In this document: in pieces, positions 63,945-64,000 of the stretch
Layout of the letters: each line of letters opens with the position of its first letter
Position numbering within the stretch: the stretch's first letter is position 1
NCBI GenBank assembly: GCA_030426665.1
Contig: JAUHYD010000001.1
Coordinates: 248,001-312,000, forward strand
Origin: Bacteroidia bacterium
GTDB lineage: Bacteria > Bacteroidota > Bacteroidia > Chitinophagales > Chitinophagaceae
Direction: 5' to 3'
Length of the DNA: 64,000 nucleotides
The notes under the pieces: model-generated
Told to the model about the DNA's origin: nothing
What the model saw: only the letters and a program-made list of their open reading frames with translations
The model's database searches: none
Position numbers and translations under genes: made by a program

Positions 63945-64000
63945 CGCATCGAGTCAAGATTAATACTTTACAACGGAAGGCATTTAACGCAGGTTGGATG

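Noticed and set aside
1-64000. CRISPR arrays, tRNA or rRNA genes, IS elements, prophage
   Set aside because: I found no regularly spaced repeats, no tRNA-like cloverleaf, no transposase or integrase and no phage genes on either strand.

Overview
The window reads as chromosomal DNA of a member of the phylum Bacteroidota, most likely a Chitinophagia/Chitinophagaceae-type bacterium (the phylum is well supported, the family is inference). The phylum call rests on a type IX secretion (T9SS) and gliding locus (porU, porV, gldJ), proteins with T9SS C-terminal sorting domains, an Oar-type TonB receptor, BatB/BatC, the usual Bacteroidota order of the dcw cluster, few Shine-Dalgarno sequences, and many copies of the Bacteroidota -7 promoter element TAnnTTTG just before start codons. 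I see 47 protein genes, no tRNA or rRNA, no CRISPR array, no insertion sequence and no sign of a prophage.

Layout. 1-11.2 kb is a mixed housekeeping and envelope region: an unrecognised single-pass membrane protein, a TMTC-like GT-C glycosyltransferase with TPRs, a Rieske protein followed by an LD-carboxypeptidase, an O-antigen ligase-like protein, MeaB, a WecA/TagO-type GlcNAc-1-P transferase, a secreted zinc phospholipase/nuclease-fold protein, and greA with a HIT protein. 11.2-20.3 kb is a three-gene minus-strand module: Oar-like TonB receptor, 1353-residue secreted protein with a variant sorting domain, PorV/PorQ-like barrel. 20.5-33.9 kb holds serA-like dehydrogenase, rsmA, pepA, pdxA, a gap with a candidate structured RNA, batB-batC, aspS, an SRPBCC protein, lipoprotein msrA, purE, phoH, a DUF6624 protein and a DUF4402 protein. 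34.1-42.3 kb is the T9SS/gliding locus: gldJ and murF leftward, porU and porV rightward. 42.6-45.0 kb has a serine hydrolase, acpH and a small lipoprotein. 45.1-61.2 kb is one leftward 13-gene dcw operon from mraZ to ftsZ. The last gene is purL.

How it fits together. The dcw operon makes lipid II and the divisome, but murF lies outside it beside gldJ. PorU (sortase) and PorV (shuttle) process T9SS cargo; PorU itself has a sorting domain. The Oar/cargo/PorV-like module looks like a dedicated surface system that would depend on this T9SS. The points most worth following are that module and its odd C-terminus, a roughly 125-nt structured RNA candidate at 25.15-25.27 kb, perfect DnaA boxes in the mraZ-purL gap that share a 14-mer with the RNA promoter, and the repeated placement of -7 elements 4-9 nt before start codons, which predicts leaderless mRNAs.
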